Assembly: GCA_034440635.1 (NCBI GenBank)
Contig: JAOTON010000332.1
Span: forward strand, 310,001-374,000
Direction: 5' to 3'
Source: Lepas anatifera
Taxonomy: Eukaryota > Arthropoda > Thecostraca > Lepadidae
Length of the DNA: 64,000 nucleotides
Shown here: positions 33,627-46,367 of the stretch, in pieces
Layout: each line of letters begins with the position of its first letter
Numbering within the stretch: the first letter of the stretch is position 1
Notes under the pieces: generated by a model
The model's input: the letters and a program-made list of their open reading frames with translations, nothing else
Databases searched by the model: none
Told to the model about the DNA's origin: nothing
Program-made: the position numbers and the translations under genes

Positions 33627-33972
33627 CAGGGGCGGACGCAGACCCGACTTTTGGGAGGGGCCAAACCCATGTCTGCCTCTCCTCCTGGGGGAGGGGGGTG
33701 GGAGCGAAGATTTTTTGCTCTACAGACCTAGTGTAAACACCTTTTTTCAGTGCTCGACAGACCTAGTATAAGCTACCTCTCCAAGTACATGATCGCTCTC
33801 GCGGGAAGGGGGAGGGGTGGGAGCGAAGATTTTTTGCTCTACAGACCTAGTGTAAACACCTTTTTTCAAAAAAATTATCCAGCGTTTGGGGGGCAAAAGA
33901 TAATTTGGCCTCCCTCCAGCGCTTTCGGGGGGGGGGCATGGCCGGAATGCCCTCCCCCTGCGTCCGCCAATG
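33627..33972. mobile_element. hAT-type MITE with internal duplication
   Basis: The ends are CAGGGGCGGACGCAG and CTGCGTCCGCCAATG, and a perfect 8-bp target duplication, CCTCCACC, flanks them. A stretch of about 60 bp containing GGAGCGAAGATTTTTTGCTC and ACAGACCTAGTGTAAACACC occurs twice inside, about 115 bp apart. Confidence 0.88.
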
Positions 33973-35458
33973 CCTCCACCAATACCGGGGATGGTTGAGG
34001 GGCGGTAAGTTTTATAGCTCGGGCCTGAGCCCGGCCCAATGGGGCTTTCCAAAGCCTTACGTGGGCTCAGGGTCTGCTCAGGCAAGCCCAGGAGAGCATG
34101 GTGTAAAAAATAAAGGGAGAACAACAGAATTGTTTGAATTTTAGCGTGAGTCCGGTACTGGAAACTTAAGTTTATATTTATATGTGCAATGGGCTTGGGC
34201 CCCGCCTTTTCATTGGCCCCCAGGCTTAGAAACTCCCAGCTCTAGTAACTACCCATGAGCCACCATCTGTATGTTTGTAAATGCAATATACGGTACAGGT
34301 GCCTAGCCGGCTGCGCTTGTTTCGAGCCTCCCACTGGTGGATGCAGGTGTCGAGTTTAGGGGAGATCAACTGAGACGTGATACTGGTGAGCGGGGGAAGG
34401 AAGGGGAGGGGTAGAACGCGACACTTTTTCCCCGGTAAAATACAACAGGACTGCTGATTTGGGATGGGGAAGGAATGGGCCGTGTTCTCTTCGGCAACGG
34501 GTGATAACACGTTTTTGTTTAGTCCTATTCTTCATATTTTCGGTTTTGCCAGACTTTTAGAGAAAATGTCTGCTCGACCATCGTACCTACACATATTTTT
34601 CAGCTTTTAGTTTATATTTGATATATGATAAAACCATCTTGGGGAGGCAAATAGGATTTTCAGCCTTTGGGAAGGGGCGTGGCCTACTTAATCCCTATTG
34701 AATTCGCCAGTCAATCCCACAACCAAAAAGAAAACAAAAACAAAAACGTTGTCCAAGTTTTATGGCTGGCAGCAAAATGGCGTTAAGAGATTAATTCGTC
34801 CAATTTTTCATCCTACAGGAATTTGCTGTCAGGCATTAGACTTTCCTATTATTTGAGAGACAGCAAAAAAATCATCCAAAAACCCAGCTCAGATATTTCT
34901 TGGAATAAAACTATTGAGGATTTTTTTGTATCAAATATTTTGAAGCCCTCTTTGAAATCCCTTGACACTGAATTGATGAAATCTAGGTCACTGTTTAGAA
35001 TATCATTCAGTTTTTTTAGAATACCTACTTATTTCTAAACCACAAATAGAGATAAGCGTAATACTTTTGATTTATTTTTCACATACTCTGGTACTTTGGT
35101 CGATACTTCGGATGACAACGGTGATATTTTGACTATAAATTTTCCCTTGTTGTACGACCTACTCAACTTCTCGAACTTTTGCCTTCTGGAACGACCCTTT
35201 GTTGAGGAGTCTGCAAGGCAAGCATAGCTCAGCCAAAACATCAGGCATTACTGCTTTGATAAGGATATATCTATTCCGTCGGCATTTACCCAACATACTT
35301 ACATTTCGAGTGGCTTTATGGGTACTTTTTGTTCATATCTATCCAAGCCCTGCCTGTGCATGAAACTAAGAAGAAACGTTACAAGTTAAATCGAAGCTCA
35401 TATTGGCGTTTTCTTCCTATTGGTGGTTTGTATCTTACTTGCTTACTTGTAACTCCCC
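33973..35458. other. No recognisable gene
   Basis: Unassigned sequence. Short frames at 34226-34510 (minus), 34823-35038 (plus) and 35035-35241 (minus) show no domain. The words CCTGAGCCCGGCCCA at 34024 and about 55860 suggest an uncharacterised interspersed repeat. Confidence 0.35.
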
Positions 35459-35652
35459 CACTGGCGGATCCAAGGGGGCCAAAGGGGCCGTGACCAACAT
35501 CAAAACCTAAAATAGTATGTTTCCCCAAAGAACCGAACTTTGACCGTTTTTTTTATAAATACTATGTTCTCGCTATTTTTTCTTGAATAACCTCCCTCCT
35601 TCAAAAACGTTGGTTTGGGCCCCTCCAAAAGTTACTCCTGGATCCGCCAATC
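35459..35652. mobile_element. Short hAT-type MITE
   Basis: The ends are CACTGGCGGATCCAAGG and CTGGATCCGCCAATC. The flanking 8-mers AACTCCCC and AAGTTCCC agree at six positions. The element is about 194 bp and non-coding. Confidence 0.7.
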
Positions 35653-36105
35653 AAGTTCCCCGGATAAAAATTACAGCCTTTACCAGTAAGTAGTTTTTTT
35701 ATACTGGATCATGGAGGGTATGGACCGATAGTATGAAATGATAAATAGGTTTATTTGTTTATCTATAGGTATATCCATATACATCGTATACTTGGCTACA
35801 TGAATCATCAATTCACGCGTCACTTTTTGACTATGCGGTATTGTATCCCAGCTGACCTACCTGATTGTCATGCTGATAGGTAGATGCTCACGTGCACACT
35901 TTAACGGAACGCACGCTCACCCGATCCCCACTACCACTGTCGACAGAGACGTCGACTTTATAGCTTGACACGGTACTGTTCTTGTTAGAGTTGCCGGATT
36001 GCGGGACCGCATCGGACCACTCGCTGAAGACACCTAGAGCTGCTGTATTTGACAGTCAACATTTGTGGAAACATTTAACTTGTACGTCAATGTCGTACCC
36101 TTTAT

Positions 36106-36349
36106 CATAGGCAGATCCAGCGGGCAAGAAGGGCACCTGCCCCGCATCGGCTCTCGGCGCCCCGTACTGCTTACTGCGCCCTGCTGAAGGTCGATGGCGC
36201 CCCCTGAAATATCGCTTCACTCTCAGGATGCGGATATCAGGCGCTCCCGCGATAGGGTTCGGCGACACCTGATATGCTTTACCGTCCAAAAATGTCGCCC
36301 CCCCGCCGAGCATGAGACTCCCTGATCGGAAGTCCTGGATCTGCCAATG
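36106..36349 (-). mobile_element. hAT-type MITE (family H, copy 6)
   Basis: The ends are CATAGGCAGATCCAG and CTGGATCTGCCAATG. The flanking 8-mers CCCTTTAT and CCCGATAT agree at six positions. Family words GATGGCGCCCCCTGAAAT and TTTACCGTCCAAAAATG are present. Confidence 0.85.
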
Positions 36350-39224
36350 CCCGATATAATTTGATCTAATAGGGCAGTTTGTGCGAAGCATGCAAAAACC
36401 ACGACTTTTATAATACGTCCAAAAAGTCACATTTGGAATCAAACCGTTTGGAATCTCGTTTGGAGTACTGTGCCATAATGCGTTAAAAATCTCATTTGGA
36501 ATCAAGCCGTTTGGAATCCCGTTTGGAGTTCTGTAGTATCTCGGCCGATTGCGGACTGGTCAGCGCGCCAAGACACGCTGCTGAATGAAGTAGGGGGAGG
36601 AAAAACTTTCCAAGAGCAGTGAGTTTTGGAACACACGAAACAAGAAGCCAGGGCTGTTGCCAGCCCTTCAAAAGTGTCACCCGGGTCCAAGTTCTATGCG
36701 GATTCTGCAGCCGTCTTGAGCATGGGGAGCAGAGTAAGGGGCCACCAGGAAGGTTTTTATGATTGGTGTACATACCTTGCTATATCTATACCTTGATGTC
36801 GTTTAGTGCAGAGATAGATCCAAGGGGGGGCAAAGGGGGCAGTAACCCCTTGGGACCCAGGGGCTGTCCCCTACTGAAATTGGCAACACCTTTGGTCTAG
36901 ACCCAAACGCAAAAAAAATTTGAAACAGGCCTGTTCCAACGTGACCTGCGCCCTGACATAGCCTTGGCTCGCCCTGAAATTTGTTGTTTTTTAACTTTGC
37001 ATTGGATTCCTCATCTTAGGTCTTCGTTCATCCATTCCCGTCATTTTCCTCTGTTAATCTGATCTCCTACACTGATGATTGGTCGTTTTTTAGTTCAGCA
37101 TATTACAGAGGTGAAAGTATGCTGGCTGTCACAAACTCAATGCGACATATGCCTCCTCTGTCACACGGCTGAAATAATAATTTTATACTTGAATACTATT
37201 TCAATATGCTGAATGTCCTCTACCTGTCCTACTTTTTGCAGAGACAAGGTTCTGCACCAAACCATTACACCATGAGTGTAAGTTTTCATTTATAGATCAT
37301 GTTTTGTTTTTCGAAGGAAAATTTCATTTGGGTCATTTTTCAGTATTGGGGTTAACTATTATTGGCACTCTGCTGCAGTTTCCAATGATGCATTCTTTTG
37401 AAGAAGTTTCCATTTTTGAAAGGTGTTTCCATTTGGTACTTTTCCCATGATTACATGTAGAATTATCATGAAAATAGTCATTATTGGGAACATACCTATT
37501 AATGGGAGATAATGTACACACAATTGGGAACCCTAGCCGCAGCTTTCCCCTCACTAAACTTCTATCTCTATCACAAAGGGAAATGTCATGCAACATGTAT
37601 TTGAATCTACCTAAATGTGTGGTAAGTGGACCTTAGGTAGTTTTTATAAACACATCAAATGCTTAAATTTGCATCCCACTCACGATCATTACCTGCCTGG
37701 TCATTCCTTTTGCAGTAAAACTCTGAGGCATGCCTGCATGAAGTAATTATGTTATTGCCTATGGTGAGGTTTGAATTCACATACCAAGAAGATCCGTGTG
37801 TCAAATCCTGCTTTAACTCCATGAGTTGGTCCTGTGATTGCTTACCACCACTGGTAGTAGCAACAGTTTTTCGACGTCTATTTGTTTCTGAGATTTGCTG
37901 TGATTTTCTGAGATAAGAATGGGGTCTCTCGGCCCCTCCGTGGTTGTTCGGCCCTCTCCGTGTGGGTGTTACACTTTGTGGAGGACTGATTGCACATTTG
38001 CTATCTGTACAATATTGATATGATAATTTGATCATGAAACTCACCTGAATCACTGTTGTTGCCGCCTGTTGCTGGCGCCAACTCTCCCACTTCCTCCAGC
38101 TCCAATCTATCTAACCAATCTAGGGCCAATAAACTAGGCACGCGGCTAGGAATGAAACCAGCTGATTGGGGTGCATGAGTCTTCAATAGCCTACATTATC
38201 TTAGATTAGCTGGGGATATTTGTTCTAGTTTTTAGCCTGCACTTATCTTAAATATACCTATGAATATGCCCTAAATAAGTGGCTTCCCGCCTGTTTAATT
38301 TTGGCGGCTCCATCCATAAACATTTTACTTGTCTTGTCGCTGTTGGCGTTTAGAATTGCTGCCCGTTGTTTATTTTTCACTCACTTAGTACTTTTATTAG
38401 TGCTTTTAGGCGTACTTAATACTAATTGAAATGGGGGCCAATAAATCGAAGACACTCAAACTGTAAAATGATTTAACCTAAAAATGGACGAAGTACTTGA
38501 TAAGTATTGCATTATCGTTAATGCCTTAAATATGCCCAATCGTGTTTTTCAAAAATTGACTGTATTTCGTATCTGGCGACAATTTCTGCAACTACTAAAT
38601 GCCCCATTGGGTGCATGTTAAATCTGGCATTGACGGGTTTGCGGTTTGCGGGGTCCTCTTTTGTAGAAACTGAACACGACCTATTGTATTATAATGGTAC
38701 GCTTTTGAGACGAGTGCTGTTAACATTCTACACGCTACATCTCTATTTCGAAATATGGGGTTTGGCTTGGCTACGTGGATCGTATTTGTACATTATGCAC
38801 CTTTTCTAAATTGTCACAACTCCGGAGCGTTTCTGCATATTCAGATAAATATTTATTCAAGTTGAGCTTATCAATTTAGAATCAGCTGAAATGTCAAATT
38901 TTTCTGTTTGATTTGCTCTGTTGGATAATAAGAACTATATCTTTTCTTATATTTCCTTTAGATCCGTTGCCAGTTCGGCATGTTTTAATTTGTCCATTTT
39001 TTTCATATTAAATCTATCCTGGGAATATTTATTCCTCAAAGACATTTGATCTTCAAAATATTTTTTGGGGACTTATATCATAAGCAATATCACTGGATTA
39101 TGTTCTAGATTTTCTAAGAAAGTAAAGAAAAAACGACGCTCAACAAAAGGGACAATGGAGTGTGCCCCAGATGCTATATAATACCTAATCTGAGGATGGT
39201 CCTGCTGATGAAGCTGTTCACTTA
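36350..39224. other. No confident gene; AT-rich in its second half
   Basis: Two minus-strand frames, 38001-38186 (LLALDWLDRLELEEVGELAP) and 37655-38053, overlap around a donor-like CAG|GTGAGT at about 38046. This could be an exon, but no family was recognised and the frame continues past the donor. A hAT-like end (TAGATCCAAGGGGG) lies near 36811. The rest is unassigned. Confidence 0.3.
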
Positions 39225-39462
39225 ATATTAATGATAATTGCTGGGGGTTAGCGGCACACCAACTGCCAATGTTATACGAAATGGCAAACTCCCACCCTAT
39301 CGGGAGGGATTCGAGGGATCAGATCGACTTATTCAGTCTATATTTTCTTTATTCGACTTTTTCGGCACTGCCGGGACTTAAACCCCAGACCGGCTGCATA
39401 GGAGAATTTGATGCTATCCACATGCCATCCCACTGCTCACTTACCCCTCTCTGACCCTTAAC
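39225..39462 (-). mobile_element. tRNA-derived SINE (second copy)
   Basis: Read on the minus strand it matches the SINE at 29702: a GGCATGTGGATAGCATCA head, TTCTCCTATG anticodon region and B box GGGTTTAAGTCC. It continues with the shared body and the TTGGCAGTTGGTGTG tail followed by AATTATCATTAATATT. It is more diverged in the tRNA part than the first copy. Confidence 0.82.
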
Positions 39463-39469
39463 ACAGTGC

Positions 39470-40160
39470 CGCAGCCAGAACTTGGTACCCCGGAAAACAG
39501 CACTTGTCTCATAAATCAGTACTTTGGGCCCCCGAAACCAGCATTTGGGGGTACCCTGAGACTATATCCTTGAGTCCCCTGGAACTTAATTTTGGGAAGG
39601 CCCTTTGCTAACTCTCCGGAGGGGCGGAGGAGGAGGCTGAGACTCGGAGGTGCTACCTGAGACTGGCTCACGGGGGGCCCATGAGGGCAACTCTAGGGGC
39701 CCTTGAGACTAACTCCAGGGGGCTCCCTAGATTAATACTCGGGGACACCCCTGAGGCTAATTCTCGGGAGGACCTTGCGGCTGACACTCGGGGGCCCTCT
39801 GAAACTGATCCTCGGGGGCCCCTAAAATTTACTCTCGGGGGCATCCAAGTTAGCTCTCGGGGGTCCCATGGGACTGACTCTCGGAGGCCTCTGAGACCGA
39901 CTCCCTGTGCCCCCATGGGCCAAAACTCAGGTATACCCCTGAGAAGTAACTCTGGAGGGCTCCCAAAATATCCTATGGAGCAAAGGGCCCCCTGAGACCA
40001 ACACTCGGCGGCACCCACGACACTAACTCTCACTCCACCCCCCACCCCCACCCCCCCTCAGATCTGCTCCCAGGGGAAGGTCCTTAGACTTTCTCTTGGC
40101 CTCCCTTAGACCAAAACTTAGAGGTCCCCCTGAAAATATCTCGGGGCTCCCGAGATAACG
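39470..40160. repeat. Degenerate approximately 30-bp minisatellite (CTCGGGGG-rich)
   Basis: Imperfect repeats built on CTCGGGGGCCCCTGAGACT are spaced about 30 bp apart. Copy-to-copy identity is low, so the array is old. Open frames on both strands (104 and 127 codons, Gly/Pro/Arg-rich) follow from the composition and are not called as genes. Confidence 0.75.
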
Positions 40161-40580
40161 GAGCGACTATCAAAATAAGCAATCAGGCACTTATTGCCTG
40201 ATATCAGGGCGCTTCTGATAAGGTCCCCTTTTGAAGTCAATTTTAAGGCACTTATAACGCACAGGCCTGACTTTGTAAGAGCTTTTAGGGCGCCCAGTGT
40301 ATACGGGAGGACGGATCCATGGATCGAAGGAGTTGACTGTCCCCTTCACCCCTCTTGGACCTGTCTCTGGTATGACTGCAAAATGCTGCTGAAATGTATA
40401 GATATTCCTAGGGTACATATTTGTACCTTGTTGGCTCTCTGAACAGGAAAACGGTGACCGTCAATTACCAAACTTGGCTTCTGGCAGAGCAACATGGTCA
40501 GTAGTGAAAATTGCAATTCTGATACCATAATTTTTCAAAAGAAAAAATACGGTTGTATTAAGGATATTTGACCATGATGA

Positions 40581-40770
40581 AGTCATAAATGAATACAGAA
40601 GGAAACCCAACGAGAATTGGTATATAAACATACACTCGATGCAACTGCATATAATCTCAAATCTAAAGTCTAAAGTCTCAAGTCTAAAGTCATAAATGAA
40701 TACAGAAGGAAACCCAACGAGAATTGGTATATAAACATACACTCGATGCAACTGCATATAATCTCAAATC
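40581..40770. repeat. Identical 83-bp direct repeat
   Basis: The same 83 bp (AGTCATAAATGAATACAGAA ... TAATCTCAAATC) occurs at 40581-40663 and 40688-40770. The 24-bp spacer is made of TAAAGTC/TCAAGTC words. The copies are identical as read, implying a recent duplication or an assembly artefact. Confidence 0.93.
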
Positions 40771-41689
40771 AGGAAAAATTTTTAAGTGTGACAAACAAAT
40801 AAGTTATTTATTTTTCTGCCTGTTGGAGAATTACTCGTGCACACCTCCGCGTGAATTTGGGAGTCAGCACAGGTTCTGGAGGCGCCTGTACCTACTTTAT
40901 CCGGTACCTCTGCAGCTCAGGGGTGAGCCATAAGAGAGCAGAAGGGCTGGTGAGGTGGCGGCTGGGCAAAATAATTACGGCACGGTGACGGCTTTTGGAT
41001 TATCATTAGTTATCAATAGTCGTGTATCATTATTAGATCATGGCGCTCAACACCCAGCTTTCAAATTATTCCTAATTTGGTGGAACTGGAGCAGTAAATG
41101 ACGTCACAAGTCGTGTCGAGCAATGATAATGGTGAATGCTAGTAAAATGAATACCTTTTTGAAGATGGTGGTTTTCAAGCAAAAGGTTTTGTTACGAACC
41201 AAGCACTGATATGAGGATGGGGGAGGACACTTATCAAACACCAAGCAACGTTGAATAAATTCTCTCATAGGGCTGGAGTTTTTTTTTACTGGATTTTCGA
41301 GTATGTTCAAAATGTTTAAAATTTAATTGCAAAACATTTCCAGCATGACATTTGTCAGTGGAAACGGTAACGGAACGGTTTCGAACAGTGATGGGTTGTT
41401 GCTTGGACGTTAGCCTTCACCGCAAGGGGTGGAGGTGTTTGAACACCCCTCGAGTTTTTTCAATGGGACTAGAAAACAGCGTTGCGAAGCGTCACTGTAC
41501 CTTACACACCTTATCACAACTTATCCTTGATTTTTCCGCAACTTCTCCCAAAATTTTAAAGCCGGTTCAACTCAGGTGACTTCACCAAGACTGACGTCAC
41601 CTCCAAAAAATGTTTCAAGTGACACCAGTGGCGTCGCTGCGGATTTATTTCTATGTAGCCAGGATTGGAGGCGTCTCCTAGCCCTGTTC

Positions 41690-42060
41690 CTAAAGGGGGC
41701 CTCCTAGTTTTGGGGGCCTACACTTTTAGGCCATTCAGGGATCTCCTATTTTGGCCGTTTAGTGACTTACTTTATAAGTAAAGCCACCTCCACGTTGGTC
41801 ATCTAGTACGACTCCTTTATAAGTAAGGGCCTCCTAGATAGGCCGTTTAGGAGACTTGCTTTATAAGTAAAGTGAGCCGCCTATGTGGGCCACTTAGAGG
41901 GCCTCTTTTTAAGTAAAGATGTCTCCTAGGTAGGCCGTTATGGGGCCTCTTTATAGCTAATATGGCCTCAATAGGCCAAATGGGAGGCCTCCTTTATAAG
42001 CAGGAAGGCTAGGCTCTTGGATACTCAAGAGGCTATTCCAGACTCTAAATATCAAAGGCG
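41690..42060. repeat. Degenerate approximately 45-bp minisatellite
   Basis: Repeats combine TAGGCCGTTTAGG, GGCCTCC and TTTATAAGTAAAG blocks about every 40-50 bp. The unit is best preserved at 41815-41990. No frame is called. Confidence 0.75.
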
Positions 42061-42224
42061 GCCTTTTAAATCAAGTGGAAGACCTCCAAAAATTCTTGGG
42101 AATCGTGGCCCCCATGGTCCTCATGGTGGCAACGCCCCCGTGTGGGACCATTCGAAATAGGTTTGACTAACCTATTGGATTGCTGTTTATGGGGCCGACC
42201 GAGTACCACAAGTTGTGGCAACGG

Positions 42225-42960
42225 TATTTTTTATATCGATGACCTAGGGTCAGGTACGAGCTATGACCTATCCATTGGAAATGCATAGGAGAAAGGAAAT
42301 TGATAAAAATAGCTCTATTTCTGTATATACGTATCAAAATACCTTCCTTTCTTCAAATCGAAGTATCTTGGTCACTCTCTAGTGCAAGCTACATAGTCCG
42401 GCGTTACACCCCACCCCCTCCCCCACCTATTTTTCCGGGCTGGCCAGAGAATCAGAGAATGGGATAATATGTCAAGGTCACCTTACATGAAGATTAAGGC
42501 GAAGGTCACAGGTCGAGCTCATATCAGCACTTTCAATGTCATTGACCCCAGTGCTTCTGGTCAAATGGCGTTTCCCGGTCTGACGTATATTATGCTATGA
42601 CGTCATAGTTACGGTAAATTTAGGTCAAGTTCAAGGTTAGAGGTCTAGGTCAAATGTCATGGGCAAAGGCCAATCCTCATTTCCCGCCAAACAGTTGCTA
42701 TAGTGCTAGTCATAGTGTACATTATAGGAAGTATATGCGACCTAAGTCAATGACCTTGAAAAACATGATCCCAGAGTTGTAGGAAATATTCTTTGCGACC
42801 TTCCCTCTATGACCTTGGTCCGTCTTTAGCTTGTTCCGACTTTTTCTTGCATAATCACGGCATTTCCCAATAGGTCCACAGTATGGCCAAGATTTGACCT
42901 GCATGACCTCGTTTGGTTTTGAAGATATTGACCTAGGTCAATTAAAATTGGCTGTGATGT
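42225..42960. repeat. AGGTCA-rich interspersed repeat (copy 1)
   Basis: The start, GATGACCTAGGGTCAGGTAC and following, matches 63805-63870. The middle (about 42480-42720) matches 52300-52570 over CATTGACCC, GACGTATA, TATGACGTCATA, TTCCCGCC and ATAGTGCTAG landmarks. AGGTCA/TGACCT hexamers are frequent throughout. Ends are not defined and no open frame is supported. Confidence 0.75.
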
Positions 42961-44463
42961 AGATCACCATAGCTCCTCCCTACTCCCCCAAACTGGCGTT
43001 TTTTCTACGCCTCTTAGTTTCCGAGATCTTAAGGGGCCCCCAGGTCCCCCTCCAGTGAGTGTTAGTGCCAGACCCCTCTCCAGTGCGGGTGTTATGAGCG
43101 GTGCTTTGCAGGTGTGTGAAATTGTATTTCTTTGGAAGTACCCCGGCACCCGCCATGAAATATCGAGTCAGTCTTAAAATGCACGTTAAGTTTATTTGTT
43201 AACCCTTTCAGGATTCAAAATGACTGTGAGCTGGCCTAAACAAGGATAGTACTACGCTGTCTCCTTTATATGGCCGTCATTTACTTCTGTTAAAATTTAG
43301 GCACCCCAATGATTATTGTAAATCCACACCCCTGTGTAAGCTACATTGAAAATAGGCTACAGGAATTTTTATTAATGAAAATCATATCTGGTCTCGGGGG
43401 ACCGTCAGGAGTTAGTCTCTGGGCCTCCAAGATCTGGTATGGGTCCCCCAAAAATATTCAATTTTATAAGCACGTTAAAAATGGGTGCATCTTAAATTAC
43501 TCAGGTTGCAAATATTTCACCTTTAATATATTCACCTGCGGGTCCCCAGGTGACGGCCCAGAGACTTTCATCCGCTTCCCGCCCCCACCCCTCTTGATTA
43601 GATTCTGGATCGCCCCTGCATGTAAAAAAATTCAGTTTGCAAATATTTCACACTCATTTAATGAATAATGTCGGAGGCCCCGCCCCTAAAAGAGCCCGCC
43701 GAAAGGGGAAGCCTCCTAGGCTAACACCCGAACCCACCCCCTTGAGGAACTCTTGGATCCGCCCCTGGCCAGTAGACTAGTGCTGAAAACAGTGTTGTGT
43801 ATGCTTTTTATTCATCCTGCCGACCATTGTATTGCAATAGAAAGCAGAACAGCCACACAGCTTTAGGTTTGAACAGCGTCAAGAGACTCGGCATGACCCT
43901 TTCGAGTTCTTTATATTGTCCATTGCTTGCATCTGGGCTATATATACACTCTCGTAGTCACGCAAACCACTTTTTACAAAAATGCCCTGCAATCAGTTCT
44001 AGCGTTCATTGCGGGTAGCCATGATCGGGTCAGCGAACATGGACTAGTCACTCAATCTCGCCGCTCACCCAATAGCCTTGCCGCCTTTTTACTGTCGACG
44101 ATATTCAACTTTCTAAACAGTGTAGGTGTTGATCTCTTTAATGAGCCTTGCAATGGAGAGAGCAAGGGCATCGACTCCTCCCATATTTCTGGTCCTAATA
44201 TTTAGAACATACATTTAAGTATATCGTAAGACATGATTTCACCTGCGCCCTCCCCTTCCCATACCAGCACAGAAGTGCATCGGGTTCCAGTTCTGGCCGG
44301 AGATGCCATTTTAATGGAATCAGAAATCTGGCCGGTTTTGCTAGATTTCATGGTTCACAGAATACTTTATATTTTACTGTTCCAGGAATAAGACATACAC
44401 AATATGACATCAAAAGATGGATAGCACATTGCACTCCACATGAGAGCTTCTGAGTATTTGGCA
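42961..44463. other. No recognisable gene; hAT-like ends
   Basis: Degraded hAT-type ends occur at about 43604 (TCTGGATCGCCCCTGCATG) and 43752 (TTGGATCCGCCCCTGG). Open frames at 43797-44205 have no recognised domain. Confidence 0.35.
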
Positions 44464-44726
44464 ATCAGCAGATCCAGGATATCCTATCGGGAAGGAGGGG
44501 GCACATGGCCGGGGCACCATCCGAACCAGAGGGTGTCACTTTTGAGCGATGAAGCCTGTCAGATGAGCGCCAAATCCTATCACAGAGCGCCAATACTCGT
44601 ATAGGGGAAGCAACATTCCAGAGAGCGCCGTCAACCTTTCAGGGGGTATCGCGACCATTTCAGGAGGCGTCGAGGGTCGATCAAGGGGGAGGGCAAATGC
44701 CCCTCTAACCCCAGGATCCGCGAATG
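44464..44726 (+). mobile_element. hAT-type MITE (family H, copy 7), degraded
   Basis: It has CAGCAGATCCAGGATATCC at one end and CCAGGATCCGCGAATG at the other. Interior family words include GGTGTCACTTTTGAGCGATG and ACCTTTCAGGGGG. The target duplication is not recognisable, and the left boundary is approximate. Confidence 0.75.
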
Positions 44727-46367
44727 CTTAAGCCAGGAGCAGTGCAAGAGTCTTTTGAAAAGATGAACACGGGTTAATTATGACGAAAAGAGGACTTGAA
44801 ATTGTTTTAGGGTGTTTTCCCACGGCAAAAGAGGCCTGGAAAACCGATGGGTGCCCAGCAGGGTCGAGCTGCGCAACATGTTGGGCCTCCAGTGGCATTG
44901 AAGTCACAGTGCTCGACATGTCTCCCGCTCACAAAACAAATGCTAGCTCGAACAGGCCACTTCAACAGAGAAAAACACTGTGCCATAGAGCTGTGTCGCT
45001 CTGTGGCTGCTCTTTTTCCAGTAAAACGCCTATATGGGCGAAAACCGAGCGGGTAGGTACCTGATGTCCAAAATTTGAAGATAAAATCACAATCGACGAA
45101 TCTTTTATTGAGAAGACCTCTAAGAGCATCTTTATATAAATATTTACATCTTTATTTTCTAGATGACATTGACAACGATGAAGCTGCTTTGCAGTTCTAA
45201 ATAACTAAATTTGTCATGGAACACGAATATAGCAGATACTTTGATTCAATAGGGAAATTAAAGTTACGGTTTTGTAGCTTACGCTTTGGGGTTTCTGAAT
45301 ATAGTATTTTCTAAAGAATAAAGCTTAAACTATGGATTTGAATGGACGAAGAATAAACACTTTGAGACTTTCATCATTGAAGGGGCGTGCACCTGCGCAC
45401 TTGAGACATGGCTCTATCTCTGAATAAATTAGTAGTTTCCATACACGCTGAAAAGTTGAAAAAGGCTTTTCGTATCTATTTGCCCATCCCTGGATGATCA
45501 AAGATGGAAATAAGAGCTAAAATAACTGTTTTGTTTTTATTTTTCATATGCCATCATCACTATTTAACCACAACTTCCTTTCGTGCGAATTTCCGGCGGC
45601 GGAGTGGATAGCGACGTACGTGGATCAAGTGCGGGGCGATAGATCTACCTGTTTCCCTCTGTTTAGCTCACTCTGCGGAACTTGCAGTATCTGCTATTTT
45701 ACGGACGCATTGACTGTAATTATGGTGTAGCGGGATCCCGAATATTTGAAATATTGGAAGTCAGGTTCGTGGTGCGGCGAAGAAGCCAATTCACGCTCAA
45801 GTATCCTTCATGCGAGCCTATGGACTGAAACATGTTTCAGCGCTATAACAGGGAAGTACTGGAAGTGAGGATGCCAGATTTTATTTCTGTTAAAGAGCAA
45901 TTATAACTAGCATGTCAACGCTAGACTTAACTGTTAGGAAACGGTAAAAGGTGGACCTTTTTCAGCGAGTGGGTCCTACGTTTTATGTCCACTGTACGGG
46001 CCTAGCAGAGTGGGCCTTGGTCGTTTTCTGTGCGTAGTTTCCAGCCCAGTTACATAATGCACCAGTCACCATCCTCGTGATGTTGGATGGATTGTGCTGA
46101 CTGACGGATCGCCCTGCTCGCATTTCGCTGCACGCCGCGTTCTTGCTTCGTATAATCACGTAGTCTTAAGGCTAACTTCGCAGCATTCGGTGTGATCTGA
46201 TCAATATTTGTTGAGTGGTTAAATGACGACTTTTTTCTAGGTGCTTTCCCACTGTTGCATTACAGCTTCTGAGTGGAAATCTAGGGTAAAAAATCAAAAC
46301 CCACATTGGCCTTTAAGTCTCGGGATCTACCTGCGCGCGGGTGCAGTTTTTGCGCAGGCGCGCTGGT

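Noticed and set aside
37655..38186. Exon pair with donor CAG|GTGAGT at about 38046
   Set aside because: The donor word is good, but both frames lack a recognisable domain and no partner exon was found.
39668..40051. 127-codon Gly/Pro/Arg-rich minus-strand ORF
   Set aside because: It is explained by the degenerate CTCGGGGG minisatellite and has no start context or domain.
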